Shown here piece by piece: positions 1 through 8,785 of a stretch of DNA of 64,000 nt. The notes beneath the pieces were generated by a model. It searched no databases. It was not told the origin of the DNA and saw nothing but the letters and a program-made list of their open reading frames with translations. Each line of letters begins with the position of its first letter. Positions within the stretch are counted from its first letter, which is position 1. A program made the translations under genes and the position numbers. Source of the DNA: Polyangia bacterium (lineage in GTDB: Bacteria > Myxococcota_A > Polyangia > Fen-1088). The stretch is taken from contig DATATI010000087.1 in the NCBI GenBank assembly GCA_036268875.1, positions 121,982 through 185,981 on the forward strand, given 5' to 3'.

Positions 1-1273
1 GGCTCCACGCTTGCGCGCGGATCGGGCCTTCGGTCTTCCACACCACGTGGAACTGACCGTCGCCCTTGATCTCGCCGATGAACACCGGCTTGTGCAGGTG
101 GTGGTTCTTGGCGTCCATCTCGATGTCAAAGCCCGACGGCGCGGCGAAGTGCTGATACCCCATGGCCTGGCGAACGGCGTCGACGTTGATGGACTTGGCC
201 TGCTCGGCCGCCTGCGCCCACATGTGAATGCCGATATACGTGGCTTCCATCGGATCGTTGGTGACCCGCTTGTCGCCGCCCGGCAGGTTGTTGGCCTTCA
301 CGTAGGCCATCCACTTGTCGATGAACGCCTTGTTGGCCGGCGTGGGGATGGACATGAAGTAGTTCCAGGCCGCCAGGTGGCCGACCAGCGGCTTGGTGTC
401 GATGCCGCGCAGCTCTTCTTCACCGACGGAGAACGCCACCACCGGGATGTCGGAGGCCTTCAGGCCCTGGTTGGCCAGCTCCTTGTAGAACGGCACGTTC
501 GAATCGCCGTTGATGGTCGAGACCACCGCGGTGCGCTTGCCGGTGGCGAACTTCTTCACGTCGGCGACGATGGTCTGGTAGTCGCTGTGACCGAACGGGG
601 TGTACTTCTCCATGATGTCGTCGTCGGCGACGCCCTTCGAGTGCAGGAAGTAGCGCAGGATCTTGTTGGTGGTGCGCGGGTAGACATAGTCGGTGCCCAG
701 CAGGACCCAGCGCTTGGCGCCGCCGCCCTTCTTGCCCATCAGGTACTCGACCGCCGGGATGGCCTGCTGGTTGGGCGCGGCGCCGGTGTAAAAGACGTTG
801 AAAGACGACTCTTCGCCTTCGTATTGCACCGGGTAAAAGAGCAAGCCGTTCAACTCTTCAAAGACCGGCAACACCGACTTGCGGGAGACCGAGGTCCAGC
901 AGCCGAACGTGACGGCCACCTTCTGGTTCTGGATCAGGTCGCGGGCCTTCTCGGCGAACAGCGGCCAGTTCGACGCCGGATCGACCACCACCGGCTCCAG
1001 CTTGCGGCCGAGGACGCCGCCGGCGGCGTTGATCTCCTCGATGGTCATGAGCGCGACGTCTTTCAACGACGTCTCGCTGATGGCCATGGTGCCGGACAGT
1101 GAGTGCAGGATGCCGATCTTGATCGGCCCTTTGTCGTCGGCCGGCGCCGGGGCCGGCGCTGCGGGTGCCGCCGGGGCGGCCGGCTCCGTGGCCCTGGGTG
1201 GCTCGGCCTTCTCGCACGCGAGCAGAGTGCCGAGTGAACTGATGGCCAGAAGGCCCATGAATGATTTACGCAT
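1..1273 (-). CDS. urtA: Urea ABC transporter substrate-binding lipoprotein UrtA (3' end cut by window edge)
   Basis: This is the extracytoplasmic urea-binding component of the Urt ABC importer. Reading the minus strand from the ATG at 1273 gives an open frame of 424 codons that runs off the left edge. The N-terminus has a lipoprotein signal ending in LGTLLAC, then an Ala/Pro linker, then the Leu/Ile/Val-type periplasmic-binding fold typical of UrtA (segments such as IGILHSLSGTMA, FGCWTSVSRKSVLP and FYPVQYEGEESS match my memory of the family). The urtBCDE genes would be expected beyond the left edge. A Cys-anchored UrtA is a variation on the freely periplasmic form. Position beside allophanate hydrolase and urease genes supports a urea/ureide role. 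The family call is firm; the end is not visible. Confidence 0.93.
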   Translation of the reverse strand, partial: MRKSFMGLLAISSLGTLLACEKAEPPRATEPAAPAAPAAPAPAPADDKGPIKIGILHSLSGTMAISETSLKDVALMTIEEINAAGGVLGRKLEPVVVDPASNWPLFAEKARDLIQNQKVAVTFGCWTSVSRKSVLPVFEELNGLLFYPVQYEGEESSFNVFYTGAAPNQQAIPAVEYLMGKKGGGAKRWVLLGTDYVYPRTTNKILRYFLHSKGVADDDIMEKYTPFGHSDYQTIVADVKKFATGKRTAVVSTINGDSNVPFYKELANQGLKASDIPVVAFSVGEEELRGIDTKPLVGHLAAWNYFMSIPTPANKAFIDKWMAYVKANNLPGGDKRVTNDPMEATYIGIHMWAQAAEQAKSINVDAVRQAMGYQHFAAPSGFDIEMDAKNHHLHKPVFIGEIKGDGQFHVVWKTEGPIRAQAWS

Positions 1274-1314
1274 GACTTATGTCTCCCCTTCCCGTGGTTG
1301 GTCTTTGAAGCGAA

Positions 1315-2571
1315 TTAAAAGAAGATCGCCTGCGCGCCGAGCTGAATTGAATTGGCGGTCAAGTCGGTAGGATTGAGTTTGGTGTGGCTATAAGTGGCGT
1401 TGATTCGCAGCGCCGGGCCTTTGATCAGGTAAGACACGGCCGCGTCGATGTTCCACGGGTTCGAACCGGTGTTGGCCTTCACCTTCTCCCACTGGTAGCG
1501 AACCATGGGCTGCAGAAAGCCAGCGTTCATCATGGGGATGGCATACGCGGCCAGCACATACATCGAATCGCTGATCCCGCCGTCCAGGACGCCGAAGTGG
1601 TAATAGGCGCCTTCGGCGGTGACAAAGCCGGCGGCGGGGATCTTCTTTTCAAACAGCACGTCGGCGTTGACCTCTGAGTAGTCCTTGTCCATGGCCGGCA
1701 CGGCGCCCATCATGGCGACCGAGCTGCCGTGCTTCTGGAACTGCCCGCCGACATTGATCGAGAAAAGATCCTTGTCGCCGAAGTAGCTGCCGTTGCCCCA
1801 GAAGCCGGGCTCCGGGTCGAGGAGGGCCAGCCGCAAGCGCCCGGAGAAGAGCGGGCTGGTGCCGATGTTGGCGTTGTCGAAGACGCCAGCGAAGTACGAC
1901 ATCATGCCGCCCGCGACGTCGCCCCACACCACGGCGCCGTTGTTGCGTCCCGACGGTCCTTCTTTCGGAGCGGAGACGCCCGCGAAGAAGCCGGGGTAGT
2001 TCCAGGGGATCATGAAGAACGGCCCCGAGGCATTCGAACGGTCGACGGGAACCAGGAGGTGACCGGCCCACAAATGAAACTCGTCCAGGAAATCGAACGA
2101 GATGATCGCGTCCATGACTGCGACACTGGCGGCGCTGAAGTTGGTCATGTTGGCGTTCAGGTTCAGCGTGACGCCGACCTTCTTGTGGACCTTGCCGCCG
2201 GCGTGCAACTCGACGTAGGCGTTGTCCATGTGCCAGTCGTTCATCTTGCTCTTGTCCGATGCGCCCTGAAAAACTCCGCTCACGCGCGTCCAGGCGCCGA
2301 CGTCGATCGGCGGCAGCACATCGGGTCGGGTGGCGGCCATGGTCTCGGTCGCGGTGGGCGGCTTGGTTTCAACCTGGACCGCCGGCGGCGGCGCCGGTAC
2401 GGGCGGTGGCGGCGGCGGCATCTCCATGGGCGCGGGCGGTGGAGCCGCCGGTGGAGCATCAGCGGGCGGCGCCGGCGTCTGGGCGACCGCGGGCAATGCC
2501 CACAAGGCCAGCGCCATCGTCGTGGCAACAACGAAACCCTTACTTCGCGCGCGCACCGTCCGGTCTCTCAT
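1315..2571 (-). CDS. Putative outer-membrane beta-barrel (porin-like) protein
   Basis: The 418-residue product starts at ATG 2571, chosen because AGGA lies 5 bases upstream and a clean signal peptide follows (ends near ALPAVAQ). A Pro/Ala-rich linker of about 60 residues comes next, then about 320 residues rich in Gly and aromatic residues with alternating beta-strand patterns, ending in ...GAQAIFF. A C-terminal Phe is the usual recognition signal for Bam-assembled outer-membrane barrels. I do not recognise a named family. It sits between urtA and allophanate hydrolase on the same strand, so it may be the outer-membrane entry channel for urea or related small amides. That role is inference from position only. 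Confidence 0.7.
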   Translation of the reverse strand: MRDRTVRARSKGFVVATTMALALWALPAVAQTPAPPADAPPAAPPPAPMEMPPPPPPVPAPPPAVQVETKPPTATETMAATRPDVLPPIDVGAWTRVSGVFQGASDKSKMNDWHMDNAYVELHAGGKVHKKVGVTLNLNANMTNFSAASVAVMDAIISFDFLDEFHLWAGHLLVPVDRSNASGPFFMIPWNYPGFFAGVSAPKEGPSGRNNGAVVWGDVAGGMMSYFAGVFDNANIGTSPLFSGRLRLALLDPEPGFWGNGSYFGDKDLFSINVGGQFQKHGSSVAMMGAVPAMDKDYSEVNADVLFEKKIPAAGFVTAEGAYYHFGVLDGGISDSMYVLAAYAIPMMNAGFLQPMVRYQWEKVKANTGSNPWNIDAAVSYLIKGPALRINATYSHTKLNPTDLTANSIQLGAQAIFF

Positions 2572-2766
2572 GCTGTTCCTTAGTCTCGTGATTGCGCTGG
2601 GCGCGCCGCTGTCGTTTGGTGAGATCACCAGACGTCGGTCGTCGCCGGTTGGTCGCCGGCCCCCTGCAATCACGCCTCTGGCGGGGCCGACGTTCACTTT
2701 CCTGTAACTCGGCGACAACATATCGGACGGGTGTAAACGCATGGTTTCGTGCCCAACAGTGTTTCG

Positions 2767-4629
2767 TTAAATCGGACTGCCTGTGCTCTGGTAAGCGCGC
2801 CAGCCGCCGAAAGACGAGATGTCTTTCGCGCGGGCGACGGCGTACGGCTCGCAAAGAAATCCGCTGACCCGCGTGCCGTCCTCCATCTCCACTTTCCCGA
2901 TCGCCAGCGGCGGCGGCACCCGCGCCACGAAAGCGCCGAACGCCGCTGGTGGCAGCGACCAGACTTCGACGTCGATGGCCACGCCCTGTTCGGCGGCGCC
3001 GGTGCGCACCAGGCCAGGTTTGGGCGGCGTGGTGTCGGGCAGGGCGAACAACCGATAGGCGGGCGCGGTACGACCGGCGCGCACGAAACCGCCGCCGGCG
3101 TCGGTCAACTGATGATTCAGGGGCTGGCCGGACAGGTGCGCGCCGACGACGGCGATGGGCAAGCGATCGGCTGCGGTGATCGTTTCGCCCGTCGACAACG
3201 GCGCACCGACCGTCGACGCCAGCGGCGCCTTGGTGGCGCCCATGGTCTCGCTGGTCGCCCGGTGCAGGCGATCGGCGAATCCCGCCAGCCGTCCGTCCTG
3301 TCCGAAGGCGCCCACCACCGTTATCCCGAACGGCAGACCATCACCGCGCAACCCTGCCGGCACCGCCACCGCCGCCAGATCCAGCAGATTGACGAAGGTG
3401 GTGAACGTGCCCAGCGTGAAGTTCAGGCGCAACGGATCGGCGGCGATCGCCGCGACGGTGTAGATGGTCGGTGCGGTCGGCACCAGCAGAAAATCGATCC
3501 CGGCCAGCGCCACCTGCACGTGCCGTTTCAAGAGGCGCAAGCGGTGCAGGGCGCGGAACGCCGACGCGGCGTCGTTGCGCGCCGCCTGCTCCATCAACGT
3601 GCGGATCACCGGCAGCAGCGCCTCCGGGTGTTTGGCCAGCAGATCGCCGGTCGCTTCCAGACGCTCGGCGATGAAGGGACCGCCGTAAAGCAGGGTGCTC
3701 GCTTCGCGGAACGGCGCCGGATCGATCGTCACCGGTGTTCCACCGAGCTGGCGCGCCGTCGCCGTCGCCGCGGCGAACGCCGCCCGCGATTGCTGGTCGC
3801 CGCAGAAATCCAGCTCGGCTTCGGGAAAAACGCCGTAGCGGAACGACGGCGGCGCCGGTTGCAACGACAGCGACAAGGAGTCGGCCTCGGGGCGCGAGAA
3901 TGGATCGGCGGCGTCGAACCCGCGCGCCAGGTCGGCCACGCACGCGCCGTCAGCGACGGTCAGCGCGAACACCGACACGCAATCGAAGGATCGGCAGGCT
4001 GGCACCACGCCGCTGGTGCTGAGCACGCCCAGGCTGGGTTTGATCCCGACGATGTTGTTGTACGCGGCAGGGACGCGGCCCGAGCCGGCGGTGTCGGTGC
4101 CCAGCGCGAAACTGACCTGCCCGCTGGCCACTGACACTGCCGATCCAGAACTGGAGCCGCCCGGCGTGAAGCGGGCATCGAAAGAGTTTTTCGGCGCCCC
4201 GTACGGGGAGCGAACGCCGACCAGGCCGGTGGCGAACTGATCCAGGTTCACCTTGCCGATGACGATGGCCCCGGCCGCTTTCAAGCGCGCCACCACCGCC
4301 GCGTCGACGGTGGGCGTGTACGCGAAGGCCGGGCAGGCCGCGGTGGTGGGCAGACCGGCCACATCGATGTTGTCCTTCACGGCGAAGGGCACGCCGTAAA
4401 GGGGCAGGCGTTCGCCGGCGGCGCGGCGGCGCGAAAGGGCATCCGCGATGGCGGTGAGCTGCGCCAGCGGCGCGACGCTGATCCACACACCGTCATCGCC
4501 GCGCTCTTGAATGGCGCGCGCGATTGCCTGGACCACGGCGCGGGGATCGACGTCGCCGCGCTCGTAACGCTGACCCAGTGATCTCAGGTCCAGGCTGCCA
4601 AGGCCATGAAGATCCGCGCTGTTCGGCAT
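2767..4629 (-). CDS. atzF: Allophanate hydrolase
   Basis: The enzyme hydrolyses allophanate to ammonia and carbon dioxide in the cytoplasm. The 620-residue product has an N-terminal amidase-signature domain with the Ser-cisSer-Lys triad visible: Lys85 in FAVKDNIDVAG, cis-Ser159 in PGGSSSGS and nucleophile Ser183 in GTDTAGSGRVPA. After residue 450 comes the small C-terminal domain found in AtzF/TrzF and in the hydrolase half of urea amidolyase. Length matches the roughly 600-residue stand-alone family. ATG 4629 was chosen; a GTG at 4650 in frame is the alternative. No urea carboxylase gene is visible, so allophanate probably comes from biuret made by the divergent operon rather than from carboxylated urea. 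Confidence 0.93.
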   Translation of the reverse strand: MPNSADLHGLGSLDLRSLGQRYERGDVDPRAVVQAIARAIQERGDDGVWISVAPLAQLTAIADALSRRRAAGERLPLYGVPFAVKDNIDVAGLPTTAACPAFAYTPTVDAAVVARLKAAGAIVIGKVNLDQFATGLVGVRSPYGAPKNSFDARFTPGGSSSGSAVSVASGQVSFALGTDTAGSGRVPAAYNNIVGIKPSLGVLSTSGVVPACRSFDCVSVFALTVADGACVADLARGFDAADPFSRPEADSLSLSLQPAPPSFRYGVFPEAELDFCGDQQSRAAFAAATATARQLGGTPVTIDPAPFREASTLLYGGPFIAERLEATGDLLAKHPEALLPVIRTLMEQAARNDAASAFRALHRLRLLKRHVQVALAGIDFLLVPTAPTIYTVAAIAADPLRLNFTLGTFTTFVNLLDLAAVAVPAGLRGDGLPFGITVVGAFGQDGRLAGFADRLHRATSETMGATKAPLASTVGAPLSTGETITAADRLPIAVVGAHLSGQPLNHQLTDAGGGFVRAGRTAPAYRLFALPDTTPPKPGLVRTGAAEQGVAIDVEVWSLPPAAFGAFVARVPPPLAIGKVEMEDGTRVSGFLCEPYAVARAKDISSFGGWRAYQSTGSPI

Positions 4630-4691
4630 CGACGTCACCGCACAATGCACGAGCGCGGCGCAGCGGGGAACGGGGCTTTTGATTGTAACGG

Positions 4692-4712
4692 TCGAAGTTA
4701 CTTCGAAGTTAC
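4692..4712. promoter_or_regulatory. Tandem direct repeat in the divergent promoter region
   Basis: Two perfect 10-base copies of TCGAAGTTAC start at 4692 and 4703, an 11-base period or one helical turn. They lie in the 139-base gap between divergently transcribed allophanate hydrolase and the BMP-transporter/urease operon. Such spacing suits a regulator binding one DNA face, but no regulator gene for this locus is visible in the window. A TATAAC hexamer at 4757-4762 lies 6 bases before the next start codon and could act as a -10 for a nearly leaderless transcript. Confidence 0.35.
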
Positions 4713-4768
4713 AAAGAATGTTCGGGGACGAAAAGATTGGGAAACGTACCGCGGCCTATAACAGCGGC

Positions 4769-5890
4769 ATGCGCAGATTGACTGTTTCTCTCGTTTCGAT
4801 CGCAGTGGCAGCAACGGCAATTGGTGTGGTGACGGGCGGCTTCGGCGTCACGTCGTCGGCGAAAGCGTCGACCCCGCTGACGGTCGGGTTCATCTACGTC
4901 GGCCCGAAGACCGACTACGGTTACAACCAGGCTCACGCCCAAGGGGCGGCGGCGGTGGCCAAGCTGCCCGGCGTGAAGATCCGCGAGGAAGAGATGGTGC
5001 CCGAGACCATCGCCGTGCAGAAGACCATGGAGAGCATGATCAACCTCGACGGCGCGACGTTGATCTTCCCGACGTCGTTCGGCTACTTCGATCCGCACAT
5101 CTTGAAGGAGGCGCAGAAGAACAAGAGCGTCACCTTCCTGCACTGCGGAGGCCTTTACGTCGCCGGCAAGCACCCGGAGAACGTGGGCAGCTATTTCGGC
5201 TACATCGACGAGGCCGAGTATGTCGCCGGCATCGTCGCCGGCTTGACCAGCAAGACGGGCAAGCTGGGCTTCATCGCCGCCAAGCCCATCCCCCAGGTCT
5301 TGCGCAACATCAACTCGTACACCCTGGGCGCGCGTTCGGTGAACCCGAAGGTGACGACGACGGTGATCTTCACCGGCGACTGGTCGATGCCGGTCAAAGA
5401 AGCCGAGGCGGCCAACAGCCTCATCGATCAAGGCGCCGACGTGCTGACCGCGCACGTCGATTCGCCCAAGGTGATCGTCGAGCTGGCCGAGCGCCGCGGG
5501 GTCTACGTCACCGGCTATCACGCCAACCAGTCGGCGCTGGCGCCGAAGGGATACCTCACCGGCGCCGAGTGGAACTGGGGCAAGGTTTACACCGACTACA
5601 TCACGGCGATTCAGTCCGGCAAGAGCTACCCGCACCTTCTGCGCGGCGGTTTGAAGGAAGGCTTCGTCAGCGTCTCGCCTTACGGCAAGGCGGTCTCGGC
5701 GGCCACGAAGAAGAAAGCCGACGAGGCCAAGGCCAAGTTCATGGCCGGCACGATGGTGGTCTACAAGGGCCCACTCAAGGACAACACCGGCAAGGTGGTG
5801 ATCGCCGAAGGCACCGAAGAGCGCCAGACGGACGTCACGCTTGAGAAGATGGATTACCTGGTCGAGGGCGTGGTCGGAAAGACGCACTAA
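4769..5890 (+). CDS. BMP-family ABC transporter substrate-binding protein
   Basis: This is the secreted ligand-binding protein of a BMP/PnrA-type importer and the first gene of a 12-gene operon. The product has 373 residues with an N-terminal signal peptide (MRRLTVSLVSIAVAATAIG...), followed by the BMP fold: VGFIYVGPKTDYGYNQAH, a core with FGYFDPHILKEAQ and HCGGLY, and GYIDEAEYVAGIVAG. ATG 4769 was chosen over an in-frame start 90 bases upstream because only this one leads with the signal sequence; no clear Shine-Dalgarno is present. Characterised BMP proteins bind purine nucleosides, but the two permeases, the ATPase and two ureide-type hydrolases downstream point to biuret or a related ureide as ligand. 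The ligand is inferred, the family is firm. Confidence 0.9.
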   Translation: MRRLTVSLVSIAVAATAIGVVTGGFGVTSSAKASTPLTVGFIYVGPKTDYGYNQAHAQGAAAVAKLPGVKIREEEMVPETIAVQKTMESMINLDGATLIFPTSFGYFDPHILKEAQKNKSVTFLHCGGLYVAGKHPENVGSYFGYIDEAEYVAGIVAGLTSKTGKLGFIAAKPIPQVLRNINSYTLGARSVNPKVTTTVIFTGDWSMPVKEAEAANSLIDQGADVLTAHVDSPKVIVELAERRGVYVTGYHANQSALAPKGYLTGAEWNWGKVYTDYITAIQSGKSYPHLLRGGLKEGFVSVSPYGKAVSAATKKKADEAKAKFMAGTMVVYKGPLKDNTGKVVIAEGTEERQTDVTLEKMDYLVEGVVGKTH

Positions 5891-5906
5891 GGAAAGCCAG
5901 GCCACC

Positions 5907-7142
5907 ATGGGAGTCGGCGCCTTTGTGGAACCAGATGTAGCGGCACCGTCGGTGACGGAGTCGCTGGTGACGGTGGAATCGGCGCCCGTGGCCGGCCCGC
6001 CGAAAGCCCCGGGCGCCGACGTCGCCACCACCGTTCCGATCGCGGTGGCGCCCGGGGCCCTGCGCCGCACGCTGGACGGCCTGTCGGTTCCGCTGCTGGC
6101 GTTCATCGCCGCGCTGGGCCTGTTCGGCGTGTTCATCGCCCTGACCGGGCGCAACCCGTTCGCGGTTTACTACCAGATGTATCGCGGGTCGTTCGGGACC
6201 TGGTTCTCGTTCCAGAACACCTTGCTGCGGGCGGCGCCGCTGATGCTGACGGCGCTGGCCACGGCGTTGCCGCTGCGTTTGGGTCTGGTTGGTCTCGGCG
6301 GCGAAGGCGCGATGGTGATGGGCGGCCTGGCGGCGGCGGCCACCGCGACCGGCATGCACAGCAGCGGCCCGATGAGCATGAAGTTCGGGATGATGATCGC
6401 CGGCGCGCTGATGGGCGGCCTGTGGATCGCCTTTGCCGGCGCGCTGCGCGCCTACCGCGGCGTGAACGAAACCATCAGCACGCTGTTGCTGAATTACATC
6501 GCCATCGCGCTGCTCAATCACATCGTCGAGGGGCCGTTGCGCGACCCGGCCAGCTTGAACAAACCGTCGACGCTGCCGATCGGCGACGAAAACATGCTGG
6601 GGAACCTGCCTGGCCTCGACGTCCACTGGGGACTGGCGTACGGCCTGGTGGCGTGCGCGCTCACCTGGTTTCTTATGAACCGAACCACCTTCGGTTTTGC
6701 CGCGCGCATGGTTGGGGGCAACGTTCGCGCGGCTTTGCTCAACGGCTTGCCGGTGGGCCGCCTGATCGTCATCACCACCTTCATCGGGGGCATGTGCGCG
6801 GGGTTGGCCGGATCGGTGGAGGTGGCGGCCATTCACGGCACGGCCAACGCGTCGCTGGTGACGGGTTATGGATACACCGGCGTGCTGGTGGCGTTCATCG
6901 CCCGCGGCAATCCATTGGCGGTGATTCCAGTGGCGCTGATCCTGGGCGGCATCGGCGCCAGCGGCGGCCTGCTGCAACGTCTGTTTGATCTGCCCGATGC
7001 CACGGTGAACGTGCTGCAGGGAATCCTGTTCATCTCGATCTTGTTCTCCGAGACGTTCTACGGACGTGGTTTGAGCTCGCTGCTGCGACGGGTGCGGCGC
7101 CAACGCCCGCTGGTCGAAAAAGTGGCCACGGTGGTGGCCTGA
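5907..7142 (+). CDS. ABC transporter permease, BMP/nucleoside type (first subunit)
   Basis: An inner-membrane permease of 411 residues in the branched-chain amino acid/sugar permease fold used by nucleoside (NupB/YufP-like) importers. It has about nine hydrophobic segments starting near residue 55 and the family segments LGGEGAMVMGG, FAGALRAYRGVNETISTLLLNYIAI and GNPLAVIPVALILGG. ATG 5907 lies 16 bases after the binding-protein stop with GGAAAG upstream. The first 50 residues form a Pro/Ala-rich cytoplasmic extension not typical of the family. Its stop overlaps the ATG of the next permease (TGATG), so the pair is translationally coupled. Confidence 0.9.
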   Translation: MGVGAFVEPDVAAPSVTESLVTVESAPVAGPPKAPGADVATTVPIAVAPGALRRTLDGLSVPLLAFIAALGLFGVFIALTGRNPFAVYYQMYRGSFGTWFSFQNTLLRAAPLMLTALATALPLRLGLVGLGGEGAMVMGGLAAAATATGMHSSGPMSMKFGMMIAGALMGGLWIAFAGALRAYRGVNETISTLLLNYIAIALLNHIVEGPLRDPASLNKPSTLPIGDENMLGNLPGLDVHWGLAYGLVACALTWFLMNRTTFGFAARMVGGNVRAALLNGLPVGRLIVITTFIGGMCAGLAGSVEVAAIHGTANASLVTGYGYTGVLVAFIARGNPLAVIPVALILGGIGASGGLLQRLFDLPDATVNVLQGILFISILFSETFYGRGLSSLLRRVRRQRPLVEKVATVVA

Positions 7143-8074
7143 TGGCCGACGCGGCCGTCAGCGTGGGCGCGGCGGGCGTCGGCCTGGCGGTGCTGGGTGG
7201 CGCCATCCGCATCAGCACGCCGTTCCTGTTTGTCAGCCTGGGCGAATGCCTGACCGAAAAAAGCGGGCGCGTGAACCTGGGCTTGGAAGGTACGCTGGTG
7301 ATGGGCGCGATGGGCGCCTACGGGGTGTCGTATCTGACCGGCTCGCCGTGGCTGGGCGTCCTGGCCGCCGGTGGATTGGGCGTGGTGCTGGGCGCCTTGC
7401 ACGCCTGGTTGTGCGGCCGTCCGCGCGTGAACGACGTCGCGGTGGGGATCGCGCTGATGTTGTTCGGCGTCGGGGTGGCCTTCTTTTTCGGCAAGCCGCT
7501 CATCGGCCCCACGGCGCCGCACTTGCCGTCAATCCCGCTTGGCTGGTGGAGCTCGTCGGCGCAGCTTCGTTCGGCGCTGCAGGTGAACGTGCTGTTCGTG
7601 GTGGGCATCGCCATGAGCGGCGTGGTCTTGTTCCTGTTGCAACGCACACGCTGGGGCCTGGTGGTGCGCACCGTCGGGGAAAGCGCCGACGCGGCCCGCG
7701 CCATGGGCTACGACGTGCCGCGGGTGCGCATGCTGGCAACGATGGCGGGCGGTTTTCTGGCCGGCGTGGGCGGATCGTTTCTGTCGCTGTTTTATCCCGG
7801 TAGCTGGAACGAAGGTCTTTCCAGCGGCCAGGGTTTGATGGCGGTGGCGCTGGTCATCTTCGCGCGCTGGGATCCCATTCGCTGCTTGTTCGCGTCGCTG
7901 CTGTTCGGTGGGGCCAGCGCCCTCGGGCCGGCGTTGCAGTCGGTGGGCATCACCTCGGGCTATTATCTTTTCAACGCCGCGCCCTACGCGCTGACGCTGG
8001 CGATCATCATCGCCACCAGCTCGCGCGATCGGGCGCTGGTCGGCCAGCCCGCCGAGCTGCGGGTGGCGCGATGA
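7142..8074 (+). CDS. ABC transporter permease, BMP/nucleoside type (second subunit)
   Basis: The 310-residue partner permease has the expected segments [23 protein letters not shown], where the Glu-Lys-Ser-Gly-Arg turn is diagnostic of this subunit, and a coupling-helix region [19 protein letters not shown]. About eight membrane helices are evident. It starts on the last base of the first permease stop codon and its own stop overlaps the next ATG (ATGA), which places it inside one polycistronic unit with the cysteine hydrolase that follows. The heterodimeric permease arrangement matches the known NupBC-type transporters. Confidence 0.9.
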   Translation: MADAAVSVGAAGVGLAVLGGAIRISTPFLFVSLGECLTEKSGRVNLGLEGTLVMGAMGAYGVSYLTGSPWLGVLAAGGLGVVLGALHAWLCGRPRVNDVAVGIALMLFGVGVAFFFGKPLIGPTAPHLPSIPLGWWSSSAQLRSALQVNVLFVVGIAMSGVVLFLLQRTRWGLVVRTVGESADAARAMGYDVPRVRMLATMAGGFLAGVGGSFLSLFYPGSWNEGLSSGQGLMAVALVIFARWDPIRCLFASLLFGGASALGPALQSVGITSGYYLFNAAPYALTLAIIIATSSRDRALVGQPAELRVAR

Positions 8075-8772
8075 GCCCGCCCCCGCGCTTCGTCGCCGCC
8101 GAACCCTACGCCTGGCCGTGGAACGGCGAGCTGCGGCCGGAGAACACCGCCCTCATCGTCATCGACATGCAGACCGATTTTTGCGGCAAGGGCGGCTATA
8201 TCGATCTGCTGGGTTACGACATCAGCCTGACCCGGACCGTTATCGGGCCCATTCAAAAGCTGCTGGAAAAAATGCGGGCGGCCGGGTTTCCCATCCTGCA
8301 CACCCGCGAAGGGCACCGGCCTGATTTAGCCGATCTCCCGGCGAACAAGCGCTGGCGCTCGCGGCAGACGCCGGGCAACAAAGGGGTCGGCATCGGCGAC
8401 GCCGGGCCGCAGGGCCGCATCCTGGTGCGCGGTGAACCGGGCTGGAACATCATCCCCGAGCTCAGCCCGCGGCCGGGCGAGACCATCATCGACAAGCCGG
8501 GCAAAGGATCGTTCTGCGCCACCGATCTGGATCTCATCCTGCGCCAGCGTCGGATCGACAACCTCATCCTCACCGGCATCACCACCGACGTTTGCGTGCA
8601 CACCACCATGCGCGAAGCGAACGATCGTGGCTATGAATGCTTGCTGCTGGAAGACTGCTGCGCGGCCACCGACGTCGGCAATCACCTGGCGGCGCTGAAG
8701 ATGGTGAAGATGCAGAACGGCGTCTTCGGCGCGGTGTCGCATTCGCGTGCCCTGCTGGAAGTGATCGGGTGA
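8071..8772 (+). CDS. biuH: Biuret hydrolase-like cysteine hydrolase (isochorismatase-like family)
   Basis: The 233-residue product is an isochorismatase-like cysteine hydrolase, probably converting biuret to allophanate and ammonia. Counting from its ATG, Asp36 (MQTDF), Lys142 (IDKPGKGSF) and Cys175 (TTDVCVHTT) form the triad, and Gln215 (VKMQNG) is present. From memory, these are the same residue numbers reported for Rhizobium leguminosarum BiuH, an unusually close match. The gene is embedded between the permease and ATPase genes of the importer with an ATGA overlap, and allophanate hydrolase lies divergently nearby, giving a complete route. Triuret or guanylurea hydrolase activity is possible because those enzymes belong to the same subfamily. 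The family is certain; the exact substrate is inferred. Confidence 0.82.
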   Translation: MSPPPRFVAAEPYAWPWNGELRPENTALIVIDMQTDFCGKGGYIDLLGYDISLTRTVIGPIQKLLEKMRAAGFPILHTREGHRPDLADLPANKRWRSRQTPGNKGVGIGDAGPQGRILVRGEPGWNIIPELSPRPGETIIDKPGKGSFCATDLDLILRQRRIDNLILTGITTDVCVHTTMREANDRGYECLLLEDCCAATDVGNHLAALKMVKMQNGVFGAVSHSRALLEVIG

Positions 8773-8785
8773 CGGAGGTAATGGC

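Noticed and set aside
11..1102. Long open frame on the plus strand opposite urtA, and many similar antisense frames of 100-700 codons across the window
   Set aside because: High GC leaves antisense frames open; these products are Arg/His/Gly/Ala-rich with no fold pattern, and a recognisable gene lies on the other strand.
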